Shown here: piece by piece, positions 7,328 through 9,969 of the stretch
How the letters are laid out: every line of letters begins with the position of its first letter
Numbering within the stretch: the first letter of the stretch is position 1
Assembly: GCA_027063215.1 (NCBI GenBank)
Contig: JAMOSE010000125.1
Location: forward strand, 1-9,969
Direction: 5' to 3'
Origin: Sulfurimonas sp.
GTDB taxonomy: Bacteria > Campylobacterota > Campylobacteria > Campylobacterales > Sulfurimonadaceae
Length of the DNA: 9,969 bases
Position numbers and translations under genes: made by a program
The notes under the pieces: generated by a model
The model's database searches: none
What the model was told of the DNA's origin: nothing
The model's input: only the letters and a program-made list of their open reading frames with translations

Positions 7328-7360
7328 TTAATAAGTACCTATATGTCAGGTACTTATTAA
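7328..7360. terminator. Perfect 13-bp stem hairpin behind the lipoprotein gene (possible terminator)
   Basis: The arms 7328-7340 and 7348-7360 (TTAATAAGTACCT and AGGTACTTATTAA on the plus strand) are perfect reverse complements around a 7-base loop. The hairpin lies 4 bases after the stop of the lipoprotein gene and 9 bases before the -35 box of the efflux operon. That position fits a terminator insulating the operon from read-through. However, the outer stem is A/T only and no T-run follows it on the minus strand, so it is not a classic intrinsic terminator. A protein-binding site upstream of the promoter is the alternative. Confidence 0.5.
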
Positions 7361-7364
7361 AAAA

Positions 7365-7955
7365 TTATTCTGTTGGAAACTCTTTGTCAAGTTGTTCAAG
7401 TGCCTGTTTTGACTGAAATTGTTGCCAGAGCGCATTGTCATTTTTAAAGCTTGTTTTGACAGCTTTTTTAACTTCTTTGTTCACATTCTCTTTTGGAACA
7501 GTTACTAACATATAGATTGCTCCTGAAGGTGCTTGCCACATATCAATAGCTTTAGAGTTTTTTAGATCAACTTTAGCTAGCTGTTTTGTTACAGCTGTTG
7601 TTACTTTGTCCACTGTTTCCGCTGAACCGTTTCCTGTTGCACGGGTAAATCCTTCAACTTTATCTTTTACCTGTGATTGGATTTGTTGTGCCAAATCAGA
7701 TCGACCGTTCATCAGTGCAACACGTCGCATATGTGCAATACCTGCAGCTGATTTATCTGCTACTCCAACACCGGCATAGTATCCATCGACATCTGGAATA
7801 CAGGTCCAACGTGGTGCTTCAACGCCTTCTTGCATACATTTAAAAGTTGGGTTATATGCTTTTTGTTCTGGTGGTGTTGGCTCTTTTTCTCCACATCCGT
7901 TTAAAGCTGCTAAGGCAATAACGATTATTGTGGCATTTTTTAAAATTTTGTTCAT
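7365..7955 (-). CDS. LPP20-family lipoprotein
   Basis: This is a 196-residue predicted lipoprotein. It has a lipoprotein signal peptide with lipobox Leu18-Asn19-Gly20-Cys21, so the mature protein should be lipid-anchored at Cys21. The mature part begins with a Pro/Glu-rich linker. A region follows with GYYAGVGVADKSAAGIAHMRRVALMNGRSDLAQQIQ, whose pattern of small residues and then ALMNGRxxLAQQI is characteristic of the LPP20/LpoB-like fold named for Helicobacter Lpp20. A later strand segment reads DMWQAPSGAIYMLVTVPKE, and the C-terminus is charged and helical. The start at 7955 has AGAAGGAAG at correct spacing; a TTG further up at 7973 would put charged residues before the signal peptide and lacks a site. 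The function is not known. Such proteins are surface or periplasmic and often abundant in Campylobacterota. It is transcribed on its own, divergently from the phosphoribosyltransferase gene. Confidence 0.85.
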   Translation of the reverse strand: MNKILKNATIIVIALAALNGCGEKEPTPPEQKAYNPTFKCMQEGVEAPRWTCIPDVDGYYAGVGVADKSAAGIAHMRRVALMNGRSDLAQQIQSQVKDKVEGFTRATGNGSAETVDKVTTAVTKQLAKVDLKNSKAIDMWQAPSGAIYMLVTVPKENVNKEVKKAVKTSFKNDNALWQQFQSKQALEQLDKEFPTE

Positions 7956-7984
7956 CAATCTTCCTTCTAACAAATATATGTTGT

Positions 7985-7990
7985 AGTATA
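7985..7990 (-). promoter_or_regulatory. Possible -10 box of the lipoprotein gene
   Basis: The 96-bp divergent spacer (7956-8051) is very AT-rich. On the minus strand TATACT (7985-7990) lies 30 bases upstream of the lipoprotein ATG. A TTGATA (8005-8010) lies upstream, but only 14 bases away, which is too close for a standard -35. Campylobacterota promoters often lack a clear -35, so the -10 call stands weakly. No convincing plus-strand promoter for the phosphoribosyltransferase could be fixed in the same spacer. Confidence 0.3.
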
Positions 7991-8051
7991 CTAATATAAA
8001 ACTTTATCAATAATTATGAATACTGATTAAAAACAGAAAAAAGGAAGTAAG

Positions 8052-8498
8052 GTGGACAAATACTATTATGGATATGAGGAGTTTAGAGAAGATACCAGAG
8101 TACTAAAGAGTAAAGTGCTTGGATTTGATGCTGAAGCTATAGTTGCAATAGCTCGTGGAGGGTATGCTGTGGCACAGGCACTTGCAGAGGGTTTGGATAT
8201 TCGTAATCTGCAGAGTATTCGCACGGAGCTTTATGATGATGATCGTAAACGTGAAAATATTACGATTTTAGGAACATGCACTTTTGAAAATATTAAAAAA
8301 GTACTGGTTGTAGATGATATAGCAGATTCAGGAGAGACTTTGGCGCATGTTATGGAGTATTTTCAAAATAACTATCCTGATGTAGAATTTCAATCTGCAA
8401 CACTTTTTTATAAAAAGAGTTCTGTTTATGAACCGACATACTGGGTGCAAGAGGCAAATGTATGGATAGACTTTTTTTGGGAAAGAGATTTTCTTTAG
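8052..8498 (+). CDS. Phosphoribosyltransferase, Gpt-like (xanthine/guanine/hypoxanthine type)
   Basis: This is a 148-residue type I phosphoribosyltransferase that should join a purine base to PRPP in nucleotide salvage in the cytoplasm. The PRPP-binding motif VLVVDDIADSGET lies at 84-96, with the acidic pair Asp88-Asp89. A pyrophosphate-loop motif ARGG lies at 34-37. YDDDRKRENITILG (61-74) and the C-terminal WVQEANVWIDFFWERDF match the layout of E. coli Gpt, including the aromatic tail near the base-binding site; length is also close (152 in Gpt). Substrate choice among xanthine, guanine and hypoxanthine cannot be settled. The start is GTG at 8052 with AAGGAAG upstream; no better ATG exists nearby. 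The gene is alone on its strand, divergent from the lipoprotein, and ends in a 4-bp tail-to-tail overlap with the cytochrome gene. Confidence 0.85.
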   Translation: MDKYYYGYEEFREDTRVLKSKVLGFDAEAIVAIARGGYAVAQALAEGLDIRNLQSIRTELYDDDRKRENITILGTCTFENIKKVLVVDDIADSGETLAHVMEYFQNNYPDVEFQSATLFYKKSSVYEPTYWVQEANVWIDFFWERDFL

Positions 8499-8860
8499 TG
8501 TGCATCAAATCCATTATGTGGTTTTGTAAGATCTGTTTCATAGATATAAGCTGCGATCTCTTCTAAAACATCTTTTTCATAAGCGAGTTGAGGCATAAGT
8601 TCATGTTTTTCAATAGCATCTTGCATAATGGATCGCTCTTTGGATGGATGGTGAACCCATGCTGAGAGGTATTGTACAAAATCTTTTTTATCAGGAAATG
8701 CCTGAAGATAGCGTTTACGTACTTCCATCATAGAAGGGGCAGACTTTTCAATAGTCTCATAGTGACAAGTCACACAGTTTCCATGAAATAAAAGCCCACC
8801 CATATCATCTGCAAAAGCAAAGTTACAAAGCAGTAAAAACAGAAAAGTGTTTCGTTTCAT
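8495..8860 (-). CDS. Small periplasmic monoheme cytochrome c
   Basis: This is a 121-residue predicted class I c-type cytochrome. A signal peptide (about 1-17, ending FAFA) sends it to the periplasm. The single haem-binding motif is Cys29-Val-Thr-Cys32-His33 (GNCVTCH), preceded by GGLLFHG as in many cytochrome c proteins. A likely distal haem ligand is Met89 in HELMPQLAYEKD, followed by the C-terminal helix EEIAAYIYE typical of the fold. Its role would be single-electron transfer in the periplasm; the donor and acceptor are not evident. The ATG is 3 nt after the DjlA-like stop codon, so the two genes form an operon. The 3' end overlaps the convergent phosphoribosyltransferase gene by 4 bp. Confidence 0.9.
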   Translation of the reverse strand: MKRNTFLFLLLCNFAFADDMGGLLFHGNCVTCHYETIEKSAPSMMEVRKRYLQAFPDKKDFVQYLSAWVHHPSKERSIMQDAIEKHELMPQLAYEKDVLEEIAAYIYETDLTKPHNGFDAH

Positions 8861-8863
8861 TTT

Positions 8864-9616
8864 CTATTCTCGTGCTTTTTTAATCATCTCATATGCCTGA
8901 TTGATCTCTTGTGTTTTTGCAGTTGCTTCTTGAATATACTCTTCACTTTTTCCTTGTGACTTGATAATATCAGGGTGATATTGTCGTACAAGTTTACGGT
9001 ATGCTTTTTTAATTGTTTGCATATCATCTTGAGCTGATACACCAAGGAGTTTATAGGCATCATCAAGAGTATATTTTGGTGTGGCATTTTGCATCATTTT
9101 CTCAAACTGCTCAAAGATCGTATGATAGGTATTTGGATCAAACTGCATCGCTTCTGCAATAGTTGCTAAGATATCTTCTTCACTTTTTGTAACTTCTCCG
9201 TCTGCAAAAGCGAGTTGAATTAAAAACTGCATAAATTGTTGCTGCATTGCTTTGGAGCGTTTTGTTGCGTGAGAGAGAGCATGTGCCAAATGTTCTATAT
9301 TGTCTGTACGATCTTTTTCTTCATTAAAAATATCTTTAAGTATCTCTTTTGTTTTGTGTGGATCAGGAAAAACAGAAGAGATGTCATCCAACATATTGGA
9401 GATAAGTTCGGCTTCAAGTGCATCAACCCTTCCATCTGCTTTGGCAACTTTTGCACATAGACCTACAAAGAGTCCAAGTTCACTGCGTTTGAGTGCATCG
9501 TGAGAGAGAGTAAAATCTTTAAATGCCTCTTTTGAGTATTTTTCATATTTTGAGTAACTTTTAAATACATAGTAAAAAACAGCACCTAACAGAGCGAAGA
9601 GAATAATATTTCCCAT
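8864..9616 (-). CDS. djlA: DjlA-like membrane-anchored J-domain co-chaperone with TerB domain
   Basis: This 250-residue protein has the DjlA layout. An N-terminal membrane helix (about 3-19) is followed by a basic/aromatic linker. A TerB-like helical domain (about 46-172) has two acidic repeats, KADGRVDALEAEL (59-71) and FADGEVTKSEEDIL (137-150). The C-terminal J domain (about 183-248) has the essential His214-Pro215-Asp216 between helices II and III and DAYKLLGVS at its start. The J domain would stimulate the ATPase of DnaK at the inner membrane; in E. coli DjlA this affects envelope stress signalling. Length (250) is close to the E. coli protein (271). The ATG at 9616 has GAAGGA five bases upstream. 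It is the first gene of a two-gene unit with the cytochrome, and its upstream side is bounded by an inverted-repeat element. The symbol rests on architecture, not on proven orthology. Confidence 0.85.
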   Translation of the reverse strand: MGNIILFALLGAVFYYVFKSYSKYEKYSKEAFKDFTLSHDALKRSELGLFVGLCAKVAKADGRVDALEAELISNMLDDISSVFPDPHKTKEILKDIFNEEKDRTDNIEHLAHALSHATKRSKAMQQQFMQFLIQLAFADGEVTKSEEDILATIAEAMQFDPNTYHTIFEQFEKMMQNATPKYTLDDAYKLLGVSAQDDMQTIKKAYRKLVRQYHPDIIKSQGKSEEYIQEATAKTQEINQAYEMIKKARE

Positions 9617-9641
9617 AAAAATCCTTCAATATTTTTATGAA

Positions 9642-9647
9642 ATTATA
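9642..9647 (-). promoter_or_regulatory. Likely -10 box for the djlA-cytochrome operon
   Basis: On the minus strand a perfect TATAAT lies 25 bases upstream of the djlA ATG, giving a leader of about 18 nt with the GAAGGA site. The position of a -35 box (about 9665-9670 with a 17-base spacer) falls just inside the left terminal repeat of the neighbouring element and reads GCTACT, a poor match. The element may therefore have replaced the original upstream promoter half. Confidence 0.5.
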
Positions 9648-9662
9648 ACTTTTAGAGGTTAA

Positions 9663-9696
9663 TAAGTAGCTATCCAAAAAGAATACCAACTATCAG
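9663..9696 (+). repeat. Left terminal inverted repeat of the MITE-like element
   Basis: These 34 bases begin TAAGTAGCTATCC and end CCAACTATCAG. They match the reverse complement of 9899-9932 with one mismatch. The repeat starts 15 bases beyond the -10 box of the djlA gene. Confidence 0.85.
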
Positions 9697-9699
9697 AAG

Positions 9700-9790
9700 C
9701 TCAAAAAAGTGACTAATGCAAGGCAAAAACTTGTAGGAGCTATTGGTAGCTTCAAGAGTTTTTAACGAAGTCAGTAGTTGCTTTTTTGAG
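9700..9790. repeat. Internal hairpin 1 of the element, with a nested stem
   Basis: The outer arms 9700-9715 (CTCAAAAAAGTGACTA) and 9775-9790 (TAGTTGCTTTTTTGAG) pair at 14 of 16 positions. Inside them, AAAAACT (9725-9731) pairs with AGTTTTT (9757-9763), and AGCT repeats (9738-9741, 9748-9751) extend the fold imperfectly. The whole stretch could form one long stem-loop. Confidence 0.65.
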
Positions 9791-9801
9791 TTTCCCTACG
9801 G

Positions 9802-9899
9802 GCGATAAGAAAACAGTCCTATTGTGTCGTTAGATTTTTTTAAATTAACCAGTTAGTTCTTCAAAAATCTGCCTATCACTAGAACTGTTTTCTTATCGC
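9802..9899. repeat. Internal hairpin 2 of the element, with a nested stem
   Basis: The outer arms GCGATAAGAAAACAGT (9802-9817) and ACTGTTTTCTTATCGC (9884-9899) are perfect 16-base reverse complements. Nested within, AGATTTTT (9832-9839) pairs with AAAAATCT (9863-9870), with further partial pairing of AATTAAC and GTTAGTT inside that. Its right arm joins the right terminal repeat. Confidence 0.75.
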
Positions 9900-9932
9900 T
9901 GATAATTGGTATTCTTTTTGGATAGCTACTTA
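9899..9932 (-). repeat. Right terminal inverted repeat of the MITE-like element
   Basis: The repeat begins CTGATAATTGG and ends GGATAGCTACTTA on the plus strand. Its inner edge abuts (sharing one base) the inner hairpin arm 9884-9899, so complementarity with sequences further left continues from 9884 to 9932 in two blocks. Confidence 0.85.
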
Positions 9933-9935
9933 GCT

Positions 9936-9944
9936 TGCTATAAT
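9936..9944 (+). promoter_or_regulatory. Extended -10 promoter element just outside the MITE-like unit
   Basis: TGC followed by TATAAT (9939-9944) matches the extended -10 form TGnTATAAT. It lies 6 bases outside the right terminal repeat. TTGGAT (9918-9923) or TTTTTG (9915-9920) within that repeat could act as a weak -35 at spacings of 15 or 18. Transcription would begin close to 9951. Confidence 0.5.
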
Positions 9945-9951
9945 TGCACTT

Positions 9952-9969
9952 ATGAAACATTTTACAAAT
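9952..9969 (+). CDS. Possible start of a gene running off the right edge
   Basis: ATG at 9952 opens a frame reading MKHFTN up to the window end. Seven bases separate it from a TATAAT box, so the predicted transcript would start at or next to the ATG, and no Shine-Dalgarno sequence precedes it. This would be a leaderless message if real. Six residues give no clue to function, and the true start may lie further right, or the promoter may serve an RNA. Confidence 0.3.

Larger units (their letters stand above)
9663..9932. mobile_element. MITE-like non-autonomous element with 34-bp terminal inverted repeats
   Basis: The left end (9663-9696) and right end (9899-9932) are reverse complements at 33 of 34 positions; the one difference is C at 9690 against the base opposite A at 9905. 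The outer dinucleotide at both ends is TA, so the 270-bp unit can be read as a 266-bp core flanked by a TA duplication. That would fit IS630/Tc1-mariner elements, but TA is self-complementary and may simply belong to the repeat. No reading frame of useful length lies inside, so it would need a transposase encoded elsewhere. The interior is filled by two hairpin systems. Near-identity of the long ends suggests a recent or selectively maintained structure. A large regulatory RNA hairpin is the main alternative. Confidence 0.7.

Noticed and set aside
7956..7973. Longer lipoprotein start at TTG 7973
   Set aside because: The internal ATG at 7955 has the proper AGAAGGAAG site and puts the signal peptide at the true N-terminus. 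The extension overlaps that site and adds acidic and basic residues.
9236..9503. Plus-strand frames antisense to the DjlA-like gene
   Set aside because: They are Cys/Phe-rich or Ser-rich shadows of the TerB domain coding sequence without start signals.
9663..9932. CRISPR array or integron attC site
   Set aside because: The repeats are inverted, not direct and regularly spaced, and there are no spacers. The R'/R'' core layout of attC sites was not recognised.
9663..9932. Complete insertion sequence with transposase
   Set aside because: Only 270 bp, with no frame long enough for even a small transposase.

Overview
The window is AT-rich, densely packed bacterial DNA that looks like Campylobacterota (epsilonproteobacteria), most likely a free-living Sulfurimonas-like sulfur or hydrogen oxidiser. 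The clues are an LPP20-type lipoprotein, a TolC/short adaptor/RND order that matches the Helicobacter hefABC arrangement, AAGGA-type ribosome binding sites and low GC. The genus is inference; no rRNA or other taxonomic marker is present.

Positions 1-7318 (minus strand) hold one long efflux operon. Read 5' to 3' it is: a textbook sigma70 promoter (7290-7318), a TetR-family repressor starting at a TTG at 7237, a TolC-like outer-membrane channel, a short periplasmic adaptor, an RND proton-driven pump, an EmrE-type SMR pump, a second HlyD/EmrA-type adaptor, and the first 46 residues of an MFS transporter that runs off the left edge. Every junction is an overlap or a gap of at most 16 nt, so the genes are probably co-transcribed and often translationally coupled. 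The likely logic is that the repressor senses a toxic compound and releases its own promoter. The SMR and MFS pumps would then move drug across the inner membrane, and the RND tripartite pump (with the shared TolC) would expel it from the cell. An imperfect 19-bp palindrome (7260-7278) just past the predicted transcription start is the best operator candidate.

Positions 7319-8498 hold a strong hairpin (7328-7360), an LPP20-family lipoprotein (minus) and, divergently, a Gpt-like purine phosphoribosyltransferase (plus). The phosphoribosyltransferase ends tail-to-tail, with a 4-bp overlap, against a minus-strand pair at 8495-9616: a DjlA-like membrane J-domain protein followed by a small monoheme cytochrome c.

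Positions 9617-9969 have no complete gene. They hold a 270-bp mobile-element-like unit (9663-9932). It has 34-bp terminal inverted repeats with one mismatch, TA at both outer ends and two large internal hairpin systems. It looks like a non-autonomous MITE. TATAAT boxes lie in the flanking DNA just outside both ends and point outward. The right-hand one leads directly into an ATG at 9952 that may start another gene. No CRISPR array, tRNA, rRNA, defence system or clearly new multi-gene system was seen. The most unusual items are the structured element and the stacking of three pump families under one TetR promoter.
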